From Phycisphaerae bacterium (lineage in GTDB: Bacteria; Planctomycetota; Phycisphaerae; UBA1845), in the NCBI GenBank assembly GCA_021604825.1, contig BQJS01000134.1:1-13565 (forward strand): a DNA stretch of 13,565 bases, written 5' to 3'. The position numbers and the translations under genes were made by a program. The notes beneath the pieces were generated by a model that was not told where the DNA came from, did not search any database, and saw only the letters and a program-made list of their open reading frames with translations. The number at the start of each line of letters is the position of its first letter. Position 1 is the first letter of the stretch. Below are positions 1-6,173 of the stretch, in pieces.

Positions 1-1
1 T

Positions 2-952
2 GTCGATCGCGTGTTGCCCGGAGGGGATCGCGTCTGGATGGCTGGCGGGACGCGTGACGGCTGGCGAAGCAACGACCCCGTCGTCATTAGGCGCGGGAGT
101 GCTGTGATGGGCTGGGGCCGAATCACGAATGCCTACGATGACATTGCGCTGGTCGTGTTGAGTCGAACGCGTGAAGACGGCGCGTTGCCCCGTCGCGGCG
201 ACACGGTGGAAGCGATTGGTGCGATTCTGCGATCGGACCGGGTGCGAAGTCGCGTAGCCGCAGTTGTGCCTGCCGACGGCAATCCTCGAATGATTGTCGC
301 CGGCGACACGCGGGCGGGTTTCGCCCTTGACGACCGCGTCGGGATCGTCCGCGATGGTCGGTATGTGTCGCTTGCCAAAGTCGTAGGTGTCAGCCCGTTT
401 ATTCAGATCGAATCCGTCAAAGCGTTTCAGCGATCGAGCCCGCAGGAAGGCGATGCCGTCGTGCTTCGTGACGACGCCGAGTCCGCGATCGGACGCATCT
501 TTCGCGTTGAAAAGGATTACGCTCTGGTGACGCTCGGGCAAGTCGATCAGATAGAGAATGGGCAGCGTTTGTTCATCCTCAATCCCGATGGTTCGACGAC
601 ACCGCTGAAAGTTGGCAAGACGTATGCCGAGCATTGCGGTGCGAAACTGGATGCGCCGAACATGCAAACGGATGGGTCGAACGGGACTCCGCCAGTCGAT
701 CGCTTGAAGGAATGGCAGCCAGTCGCAACCTTTGCCGGGGCGGCTGATCGGCGGTTGGTCGCATGCGCAAAACCGCTCTCAAACCTCGGGAGCGACATTC
801 CAAAATGGTTGGCGAGGTTCAAGCCCGAAGGATATTGTTTGCCCAAAGTGGGGGAGACGGTGGCCAGTTCGCGCAACGGGCATGCGTGGTTGGTCATAGC
901 GATTCTTCCCAACGAGATTCTCGCTGTTGAAATTGCATCGGACGATTCTTGA
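2..952 (+). CDS. Hypothetical beta-rich protein, 5' end outside the window (partial)
   Basis: I do not recognise this protein. The frame stays open to the left edge, so the GTG at 11 is probably internal; no ribosome binding site can be seen in the few bases before it. About 316 residues are visible. The chain is rich in short beta-strand-like stretches with G-D turns. A pattern of the form G-R-I-x-x-(V/A)-x-x-D-x-A-L-V-x-L occurs twice (near nt 116-160 and 487-535), each time followed by a G-D/G-Q turn, which suggests two related small beta-barrel units. No enzyme motif or membrane segment is visible. Its TGA stop overlaps the TTG start of maf (TTGA), so the two are probably translationally coupled. 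MreC-like beta domains were considered because mre genes can neighbour maf, but the similarity is too weak to claim. Confidence 0.7.
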   Translation, partial: VDRVLPGGDRVWMAGGTRDGWRSNDPVVIRRGSAVMGWGRITNAYDDIALVVLSRTREDGALPRRGDTVEAIGAILRSDRVRSRVAAVVPADGNPRMIVAGDTRAGFALDDRVGIVRDGRYVSLAKVVGVSPFIQIESVKAFQRSSPQEGDAVVLRDDAESAIGRIFRVEKDYALVTLGQVDQIENGQRLFILNPDGSTTPLKVGKTYAEHCGAKLDAPNMQTDGSNGTPPVDRLKEWQPVATFAGAADRRLVACAKPLSNLGSDIPKWLARFKPEGYCLPKVGETVASSRNGHAWLVIAILPNEILAVEIASDDS

Positions 953-1560
953 AACACGAACACGCAGGACAATCGAACAATCGCTTCGTTCTCGCGTCGG
1001 CCAGCCCGAGGCGGCGAGGACTGTTATCGGAGTGGGGGTTTGAGTTCGACGTTGTTCCTTCTCATGTGGATGAGCCGGATGCAGCCGAGATGGGTGGTTC
1101 CGCAGCCGATGTGGCCAAGGCGCTCAGCACGTTCAAAGCCGAGCATGTCTCCAAGATTCGTCCGGATTCGATCGTCCTCGGTGCAGACACCGTTGTCGCC
1201 CTCGATGGCGTGCTCTACGGAAAGCCCAACGATGCCGACGATGCCCGGCGCATCCTCTCAATACTGATGCACCACACCCACGAGGTGATCACTGGTGTGA
1301 CGTTGATCGACGGCAAGACGCAGCGGTGCGAAGTAGCCGTCGATGAGAGTCACATCACCATGACGCCGATGACACCGTCGCAATTGGATGCCTACATCGA
1401 AAGCGGTCTGTGGCAAGGGAAAGCCGGCGCATACGGCGTGCAGGATCATGACGATCAATTCGTCAAACGACTCGATGGCAGCTTTACGAATGTGGTGGGG
1501 TTGCCCAAGGAACTCGTCACATCGATGCTCGCCAGATTTGGCATCGAGCCGACGCGCTAG
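949..1560 (+). CDS. maf: Maf/YhdE-type nucleoside triphosphate pyrophosphatase
   Basis: A cytosolic house-cleaning enzyme that hydrolyses non-canonical or surplus nucleoside triphosphates to the monophosphate and pyrophosphate. The 203 residues match the usual Maf length. The N-terminal signature LASASPRR is at residues 15-22, the GADTVV motif with the catalytic Asp at about 78-83 (Asp80), GKP at 91-93, HTHEVITGV at 109-117, GKAGAYGVQ at 157-165 and GSFTNVVGLP at 177-186. The GKAGAYG and NVVGLP forms fit the YhdE (dTTP/UTP pyrophosphatase) subgroup better than YceF; that assignment is an inference. The start is the TTG at 949, because the signature lies only 14 residues later and no ATG precedes it. 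The start overlaps the stop of the upstream gene, indicating coupling. Confidence 0.93.
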   Translation: MKHEHAGQSNNRFVLASASPRRRGLLSEWGFEFDVVPSHVDEPDAAEMGGSAADVAKALSTFKAEHVSKIRPDSIVLGADTVVALDGVLYGKPNDADDARRILSILMHHTHEVITGVTLIDGKTQRCEVAVDESHITMTPMTPSQLDAYIESGLWQGKAGAYGVQDHDDQFVKRLDGSFTNVVGLPKELVTSMLARFGIEPTR

Positions 1561-1590
1561 CGCAGTATCATTCCATCTGTAATCCAATGT

Positions 1591-1663
1591 GTGCCACTGC
1601 TCTGTGAGCAGTGCTTTTCAACGTATTGCCCGCGGCGCAACACTGCTCACAGAGCAGTGGCAC
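1591..1663. repeat. REP-like inverted pair, family A (REPIN-like)
   Basis: Two copies of a 23-bp element face each other: 1591-1613 and 1641-1663, perfectly complementary, with a 27-nt spacer. Each copy is GTGC followed by its own palindrome, CACTGCTC - 3-nt loop - GAGCAGTG (stems 1595-1602/1606-1613 and 1641-1648/1652-1659). The tetranucleotide lies on the outer side of both copies. Either one long hairpin or two short ones can form. It sits between the convergent maf and proline-rich-protein genes, the usual place for bacterial REP/BIME elements. No T-run follows, so it is not a standard intrinsic terminator. Confidence 0.85.
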
Positions 1664-1724
1664 CTCATCAATCATCATCGAACGAATGACAGATCGCTGG
1701 AATCGCTTTAACCCAATGGATGGA

Positions 1725-2405
1725 CTACAGATTCGGGCGATCGAATCCGCTTTCGCGCCCGTCCATCTGACGAATCGCCAACGGTGGGGCGAGTATTTCG
1801 CTTAGGATGACCGCGTCGCGCAGACTGCGAACGGGAACGCCCGCGATGTTCATCTGCTGTGCGTCCTCTGCTTCGGCCACGCGGCGCTTGCGGGTAGCCT
1901 GTCGGGTACCGGTCTGCTGCGAACTTTTCTTCTTTGACGTCGATTGAGACTGCGCCCTGCGAGTCTGTCGAGGTGCGGGCGCTTGCCTTACTTGAACGGG
2001 TTGTGGGACTGCCGGTCGTGCCGTTGGCGGGGTCGGTCGCGCAACTGGTTGGGCGGGCCGAGCCGGTGTTACCGGTGCACGTGGAGGCGTTGGCTGGCGC
2101 GGCGGAGCTGGGCGGTTGGGTGTCCGCGTTGCTGTCGGGACACCTGCTCTGCGGGGTTTCAAAACCAAATCTTCGTCATCGTCAAGGGTCACGTCGTAAA
2201 CGACGTCTCCGCTTGACGAATCGACATCTTTGCCTTCGCCACTCTTGTCACCGATCCATTCTTTGTATTTGGCGACCACCCAGTTTAGAGCGCCGAAAAG
2301 AGCCAAGACCCCTAAGTAGACCATGTTTCCCCAGTCCCAATCTTGATCTTGTGCGAGCAGGGTCACGCCTGTTGTATTCAATTGACTGAGGCTGGTCAGG
2401 AGCAT
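1725..2405 (-). CDS. Proline-rich single-pass membrane protein, downstream of floA
   Basis: Function unknown. The 226 residues fall into four parts: a short N-terminus; one hydrophobic segment at about 28-46 (a probable membrane anchor); a long disordered stretch at about 55-180, acidic at first (DDDEDL at 75-80), then rich in Pro, Ala, Arg and Thr, ending in a Lys/Arg/Ser/Gln-rich part; and a compact, probably helical C-terminus with SLRDAVILSEILAPP at 194-208. I associate that C-terminal motif with planctomycete proteins, but cannot check it here. The ATG at 2405 has GGAAGAA (plus-strand 2412-2418) six nt upstream. It follows floA on the same strand after 143 bp containing a REP-like pair, so it may be a fourth member of the NfeD-FloA cluster or a separate unit. 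Confidence 0.8.
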   Translation of the reverse strand: MLLTSLSQLNTTGVTLLAQDQDWDWGNMVYLGVLALFGALNWVVAKYKEWIGDKSGEGKDVDSSSGDVVYDVTLDDDEDLVLKPRRAGVPTATRTPNRPAPPRQPTPPRAPVTPARPAQPVARPTPPTARPAVPQPVQVRQAPAPRQTRRAQSQSTSKKKSSQQTGTRQATRKRRVAEAEDAQQMNIAGVPVRSLRDAVILSEILAPPLAIRQMDGRESGFDRPNL

Positions 2406-2434
2406 TGTCGGTTCTTCCGAAGACGACGTTTGTT

Positions 2435-2455
2435 AAATGCCACTGCATGGCATTT
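2435..2455. repeat. Short stem-loop beside the second REP-like pair
   Basis: A perfect 8-bp stem (AAATGCCA / TGGCATTT) with a 5-nt loop, lying between floA and the proline-rich protein gene and ending one base before the family B pair begins its outer GTAG. On neither strand is it followed by a T-run, so a terminator role is not supported. It might add to the intercistronic RNA structure. Confidence 0.55.
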
Positions 2456-2456
2456 C

Positions 2457-2522
2457 GTAGGGTGGGCCGTGCCCACCATTTTTGATTTTGATTTAACTGC
2501 TGGTGGGCACGGCCCACCCTAC
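2457..2522. repeat. REP-like inverted pair, family B with GTAG signature (REPIN-like)
   Basis: Two perfectly complementary 22-bp copies (2457-2478 and 2501-2522) flank a 22-nt AT-rich spacer. Each copy reads GTAG, then the palindrome GGTGGGC - 3-nt loop - GCCCACC, then A. A GTAG or GGAG tetranucleotide 5' of a small palindrome is the known hallmark of REPs mobilised by RAYT transposases, and two inverted REPs form a REPIN. The pair lies between floA and the next gene on the same strand, where it could affect mRNA stability or partial termination. No RAYT gene is in the window. Confidence 0.88.
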
Positions 2523-2548
2523 CTGCGACCCATCAAGTCGGCTGCGTA

Positions 2549-3592
2549 TTACGCGCTTGGCTTTCCGCCCGATTCACCGCCACCGATTGAATTCCTCATG
2601 CTGGTGTCGGACTCGATGTTTCGCATGCGGTAGTGATCCATGATGCCGAGGTTTCCGCTTCTGAAGGAATCGGCGATGGCTTTCGGCACTTCTGCTTCTG
2701 CCAATACGACGAGTGCGCGGTTTTCCTGGATCTTGGCTTTGTTTTCCTGCTCAAGGGCGACGGCCATCGCTCGACGCTTTTCGGCTTCAGCTTTGAAACG
2801 TTTGCTGTCTGCTTCGGCTTGGTCGGCTTGCAAGCGCGATCCAATGTTGGCGCCAACGTCGACGTCTGCAATATCAATTGAAAGAATTTCGTATGCGGTT
2901 CCGGCGTCGAGTGCGCGGGCAAGGACCGCCTTGCTGATTTTGTCCGGGTTGGCCAGCACTTCGGCGTGGGTTGTTGAAGAACCGATGGCACTGACAATGC
3001 CCTCACCGACACGGGCAATGATGGTCTCTTCGGTCGCACCACCGACGAGTTGGGCGATGTTCGTTCGCACCGTAACGCGGGCGCGGGCACGCAACTGAAT
3101 GCCATCCATCGCGACTGCGTCGATCGTCGTTTTCCCAGAAGACGGATTGGGGCAATCGATGACCTTTGGATTCACGCTGGTATGAACGGCGTCGAGAATG
3201 TCACGGCCGGCAAGGTCGATCGCGGTGCAGGTGCGCCAGTCCAACTCGATCTTGGCGCGGTCGGCTGCGATCATGGCCTTGCACACATTGGGGACGCGTC
3301 CCCCGGCCAGATAATGGCTTTCAAGTTGATCGGTGGATACCGCTTCCAAACCGGCTTTCACCATCGTGATCTTGTTGTTGACGATCGTCGCCGGATTAAC
3401 CTTTCGGAATCGCATCGTCACCAAGTCGAGCAGACCGACGCGGGCGCGGGTTAGCTGCGCTTGAATCCACAGGCTCAATACATTGAGGATAAAGAAGAAA
3501 AACACCAGCAGGACGAGGATCACGAAACCGCCGATGACCCAATACCCCGCGCTGGCCAATAGAGTCGATGCTGTATTCATGCCTAGAATCAT
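2549..3592 (-). CDS. floA: Flotillin-like protein FloA
   Basis: A membrane scaffold protein of the SPFH/flotillin type that forms foci in the inner membrane and organises membrane microdomains. At 347 residues it is close to the usual FloA length of about 330. There is one N-terminal hydrophobic segment at about 17-43. The SPFH-like region carries family signatures: [13 protein letters not shown] at 124-136, [17 protein letters not shown] at 163-179, [18 protein letters not shown] at 183-200, and an Ala/Glu/Lys-rich helix with [15 protein letters not shown] at 268-282. The C-terminus has [10 protein letters not shown] at 321-330. I chose the ATG at 3592 because AAAGGA lies six nt upstream; an in-frame TTG at 3622 would add ten residues but has no good ribosome binding site. 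The gene follows the short NfeD, as in known NfeD-flotillin operons. Confidence 0.95.
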   Translation of the reverse strand: MILGMNTASTLLASAGYWVIGGFVILVLLVFFFFILNVLSLWIQAQLTRARVGLLDLVTMRFRKVNPATIVNNKITMVKAGLEAVSTDQLESHYLAGGRVPNVCKAMIAADRAKIELDWRTCTAIDLAGRDILDAVHTSVNPKVIDCPNPSSGKTTIDAVAMDGIQLRARARVTVRTNIAQLVGGATEETIIARVGEGIVSAIGSSTTHAEVLANPDKISKAVLARALDAGTAYEILSIDIADVDVGANIGSRLQADQAEADSKRFKAEAEKRRAMAVALEQENKAKIQENRALVVLAEAEVPKAIADSFRSGNLGIMDHYRMRNIESDTSMRNSIGGGESGGKPSA

Positions 3593-3598
3593 ATTTGA

Positions 3599-3604
3599 TC
3601 CTTT
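3599..3604 (-). promoter_or_regulatory. Ribosome binding site of floA
   Basis: AAAGGA on the minus strand, six nt before the ATG at 3592. It decides that start over the upstream TTG at 3622. Confidence 0.65.
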
Positions 3605-3628
3605 CGATTTGCTTCGATTCAAGCTTGG

Positions 3629-4126
3629 TTAAGCCGACTGTGTATCGTCCAGCCGAACTTCAAGCGTATTCATTTGAAGACCGACACCACTGACAGTTTG
3701 CCCGACATCGATCATTCCTGATTGGGAAACGCATTGTATGCGCCGTCCGTTAAACTCACAAACGCCGATGGGGCGCAGCGGTGTAATGACGCGGCCCTTG
3801 GCTCCGACAAACTGTTCGCCTTCGCACTGACTAAACGCCGTTCCTGTTTCTCCGGGCGTTGGATTTGGCGGCGCGAATTGATCACCCATCGGAAGATAGG
3901 CTACATATTTGATTCCCAAGAGCAGCGCTGCTGGTACGAATACCATGCAACCGATCGCTGCGAATGCTCCGAGTGTTCGGTTGTGGCCAAACGTTTCAAA
4001 CACCGCCAATCCAAAACAAACGAGCGATGCAATCGTCAGCAGACCGTGCGACGGCAATACCAATTCAGCCGCGATCAGAATGATGCCGGCCAAGTAGAGC
4101 AACAAGATGACACCAACTGAATCCAT
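3629..4126 (-). CDS. Short NfeD-family membrane protein (membrane plus OB domain)
   Basis: A short NfeD (NfeD1b-like) partner of flotillin. Its 165 residues contain three hydrophobic segments at about 4-22, 27-45 and 52-73, a linker, then a small beta-rich OB-fold domain at about 103-158 with the typical start GAKGRVITPLRPIG (108-121) and the strand pattern ending in LEVRL. It lacks the protease domain of the long NfeD just upstream. In this family the soluble OB domain is thought to interact with flotillin or stomatin partners. Only 10 bp separate it from the long nfeD stop, and its ATG has little Shine-Dalgarno sequence, so translation probably depends on coupling. About 36 bp separate it from floA. 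Confidence 0.92.
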   Translation of the reverse strand: MDSVGVILLLYLAGIILIAAELVLPSHGLLTIASLVCFGLAVFETFGHNRTLGAFAAIGCMVFVPAALLLGIKYVAYLPMGDQFAPPNPTPGETGTAFSQCEGEQFVGAKGRVITPLRPIGVCEFNGRRIQCVSQSGMIDVGQTVSGVGLQMNTLEVRLDDTQSA

Positions 4127-4136
4127 CGCTTGCTCG

Positions 4137-5813
4137 CTACGACGTTTGCGTGGGTCGGACTACGACGCGATTGCCTTGACGCTCGCATACTTCCACTTCT
4201 GTACCGGGATCGATAAACATGCCTTGGGTGACCACATCAACCAGCATGTTGCCAAACCGCACCTTGCCGGCTGGACGGAGTGTTGACTCGACCAATCCGA
4301 CGTCTCCAACCCGTGCATAACCGTCATACGGGTCGGCGATGCCAACTTCAGCGGGTGATGGATTCAGCGGCATCGCCCCTTGTAGCCAGGGGATGCGAGG
4401 CAGCAGGCGGCTGATCATGATCATGCCGAGAATCGACGCCCCGAGCGCCGAACCCAGCGTGGTTACGCCGATTTTCAAACCTTGCAAGCCCGGTTCAAAC
4501 TGCGGCCAATAGATGGGAAGCGTGCGACCGGGTTCTTCGGGAATGAACGTGGCCAGCAAACCGACGACCACGCACAGCATTCCGCTGATGCCCGCGACCC
4601 CGAATCCTGGGATGACGAAGACTTCCATCGCGATTAGTCCGAAACCGATGAACACGATGACGATCTCCCACACGTTGGCCAAACCGGTCATGTAGGGCGC
4701 ACCGACAAAAATCGCCAGGCAGATCAGCGACACCAAGCCAGCCAGCCCAACACCGGGGGTGTGGAATTCGACGTAGGCTCCCAGCAGCAGCAATGCCAGC
4801 AGGAAGATGCGAACCGGCATGGACGTCAGCCAACTGGTGAAGCGTTCCGACCAATTCGACGTGAGCAGTGTGAGTGCTTCGTCGACGTTGTAGCGGATCT
4901 TCAGGTCGGTAGGGCTCGAACAGATCGCCTCGCAGAAACCGAAGGCGGCCGCTTTGCTTTGACGCATGGTCAACAGTTCGGTCGCCGGTACGACCGGTTG
5001 GGTGATTTTGATATCTTTGCCGGTCACGATGTCTGAATACGAGGTGACGAGTTTCCACTCGTATTCGCCATTGCCACCGTCGGATTTGGCGAACGAGGCC
5101 TCTTTGGATTTTCCGCCGACGAGTCTGACCTTGTCTTCTTCATTGACGAATTTGCGTTCGCCCGTCTCAATGTTTTCGATCCAATAGACGACGCGTTCTT
5201 TGACGACCATTGATTCACAAAGCAAGAGGTCGTAGTCACGGCGGTTGGCCGAGTCGCGGAATTCTTCGATGACTGGGCTTTCGGCTTTGGCGCGAAGTTC
5301 TTCGGGCACTTCCGATGGTCCGGTCGGTCCGCCCAAAATCACGCCGCAGTCGCCAATGGTAGAGGCTGTGCTCATGACGATTTCATCGCACGCGATCGAA
5401 ATCATCGATCCGGCTGAGTATGCCTCGGTATGGACCCATGCAACCGTTTTGATTTCCGTCAGTGATTTGATCAGGTCGCAGATGTCGAGAGCGCTGTGTA
5501 CCGCGCCGCCGGGTGTGTCCAGTTCAAACACGATGAGTTTGGCGTTGGCTTTCTTAGCCGTTTCGATGCGCCGCTCGAGGCTTTCAAACATGATGTCGTT
5601 GATCTCGCCGCGAATGGGAATGATGAACCCGTTCTTGAAGCGTTCGGTCGTGGCCGTGGATTTGACGGCATTCTCTTTTTCAAGCAGACCAGCCGACGTT
5701 TCATCGGTCGGAGTGTCCGTGGACGATTCCGCGAGGGCAACACCGGCGCAAAGCCCAACGACCAATGCTAACCCAGCCGGGCGTGTGATTCTCAAGATCG
5801 TGTAACGGTTCAT
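4137..5813 (-). CDS. nfeD: Full-length NfeD: secreted ClpP-like serine protease with membrane and OB domains
   Basis: A membrane-bound protease of the NfeD/stomatin-specific type, expected to face the periplasm and act with flotillin-like partners. Of 558 residues, 1-28 form a signal peptide ending ...GVALA. A ClpP/S49-like domain follows at about 60-310: LDTPGG at 98-103, the Ser motif AYSAGS at 131-136 (predicted nucleophile Ser133), and Lys176 as the likely dyad partner, spaced much as in the archaeal enzyme. Hydrophobic segments are at about 335-350, 355-372, 381-400, 404-424 and 448-468; the C-terminal OB domain is at about 489-553. A segment near 206-272 has no counterpart I recall in compact NfeDs. 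The ATG at 5813 was chosen for its GAGG site and the signal peptide; the frame is open to 5951, but that extension is Arg-rich and unlike a leader. Confidence 0.93.
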   Translation of the reverse strand: MNRYTILRITRPAGLALVVGLCAGVALAESSTDTPTDETSAGLLEKENAVKSTATTERFKNGFIIPIRGEINDIMFESLERRIETAKKANAKLIVFELDTPGGAVHSALDICDLIKSLTEIKTVAWVHTEAYSAGSMISIACDEIVMSTASTIGDCGVILGGPTGPSEVPEELRAKAESPVIEEFRDSANRRDYDLLLCESMVVKERVVYWIENIETGERKFVNEEDKVRLVGGKSKEASFAKSDGGNGEYEWKLVTSYSDIVTGKDIKITQPVVPATELLTMRQSKAAAFGFCEAICSSPTDLKIRYNVDEALTLLTSNWSERFTSWLTSMPVRIFLLALLLLGAYVEFHTPGVGLAGLVSLICLAIFVGAPYMTGLANVWEIVIVFIGFGLIAMEVFVIPGFGVAGISGMLCVVVGLLATFIPEEPGRTLPIYWPQFEPGLQGLKIGVTTLGSALGASILGMIMISRLLPRIPWLQGAMPLNPSPAEVGIADPYDGYARVGDVGLVESTLRPAGKVRFGNMLVDVVTQGMFIDPGTEVEVCERQGNRVVVRPTQTS

Positions 5814-5819
5814 GATCGT

Positions 5820-5823
5820 CCTC
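5820..5823 (-). promoter_or_regulatory. Ribosome binding site of nfeD
   Basis: GAGG on the minus strand, six nt before the ATG at 5813. It supports this start over upstream in-frame codons, and the protein from here begins directly with a signal peptide. Confidence 0.55.
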
Positions 5824-5997
5824 ATTGGTAGGGTTTGGGCAGGCCTTGGTGATCTGGATATTTTCCCGGATACGCTCATTGGGGCCCCAAACATCCTCCG
5901 GCGACGTCGCTGAAATGTCGAACTCCGGGGCGAGCCTTTAGCCCAACTCAATTCTAAGACGCGCCGGAAGGGGCGGCAAGTTGAAAGAACCTGTCAG

Positions 5998-6003
5998 ATT
6001 ATA
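5998..6003 (-). promoter_or_regulatory. Candidate -10 element of the nfeD operon
   Basis: A consensus TATAAT on the minus strand. No good -35 hexamer is found 16-18 bp upstream, so this is a partial match. It would give an nfeD leader of roughly 180 nt. Confidence 0.35.
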
Positions 6004-6046
6004 GTCGAGCGGCTCAAACTCACTGAAATCATCACGTTTGGGCCAA

Positions 6047-6075
6047 TTCACCGGTCGCTCACAATTCGTTACAAT
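6047..6075 (+). promoter_or_regulatory. Candidate sigma-70-type promoter of the phosphatase-hydrolase gene
   Basis: TTCACC (6047-6052) and TACAAT (6070-6075) are separated by 17 bp; four of six and five of six positions match the consensus. Transcription would start near 6082 and leave a leader of about 90 nt containing the ACGGTGCGAG direct repeat. Confidence 0.35.
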
Positions 6076-6090
6076 AAAGCCCATCGCCAA

Positions 6091-6114
6091 ACGGTGCGAG
6101 CCAGACGGTGCGAG
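6091..6114 (+). repeat. 10-bp direct repeat in the leader
   Basis: ACGGTGCGAG occurs at 6091-6100 and 6105-6114, a 14-bp period, just downstream of the predicted transcription start. It could be an operator or a chance duplication. Confidence 0.5.
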
Positions 6115-6157
6115 TAAGTAGTCGATCGTTTGGAAGTTGGTTTGAGCTTTCCACCCC

Positions 6158-6166
6158 TAAGGAGTG
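6158..6166 (+). promoter_or_regulatory. Ribosome binding site of the phosphatase-hydrolase gene
   Basis: TAAGGAGTG, containing a full AAGGAG, nine nt before the ATG at 6174. It fixes this start, which also opens directly into a signal peptide. Confidence 0.7.
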
Positions 6167-6173
6167 ATTCGCA

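Larger units (their letters stand above)
5814..6173. other. Divergent intergenic region between nfeD and the phosphatase-hydrolase gene
   Basis: A 360-bp stretch without a convincing gene. It holds a candidate promoter for each direction, a perfect 12-bp palindrome TTGGGGCCCCAA (5879-5890), a perfect 10-bp palindrome GCGACGTCGC (5901-5910) in the predicted nfeD leader, and two direct copies of ACGGTGCGAG (6091-6100, 6105-6114) in the leader of the forward gene. The palindromes may be chance in GC-rich DNA. Confidence 0.6.

Noticed and set aside
1934..2389. A forward 151-residue open frame opposite the proline-rich protein gene
   Set aside because: It mirrors the Pro/Arg-rich codons of the reverse gene, has no recognisable domain and no convincing ribosome binding site.
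2435..2455. Intrinsic terminator after floA
   Set aside because: The stem is only 8 bp, AT-rich at its base, and no T-run follows on the minus strand.
1591..2522. The two inverted pairs as the ends of one mobile element or as CRISPR repeats
   Set aside because: The two families differ in sequence, each pair is self-contained, the DNA between them is an intact gene, and there is no regular spacer array or transposase.
5814..5951. N-terminal extension of NfeD from an upstream start
   Set aside because: The extra 46 residues are Arg/Pro-rich and would bury the signal peptide; the ATG at 5813 has its own GAGG site.
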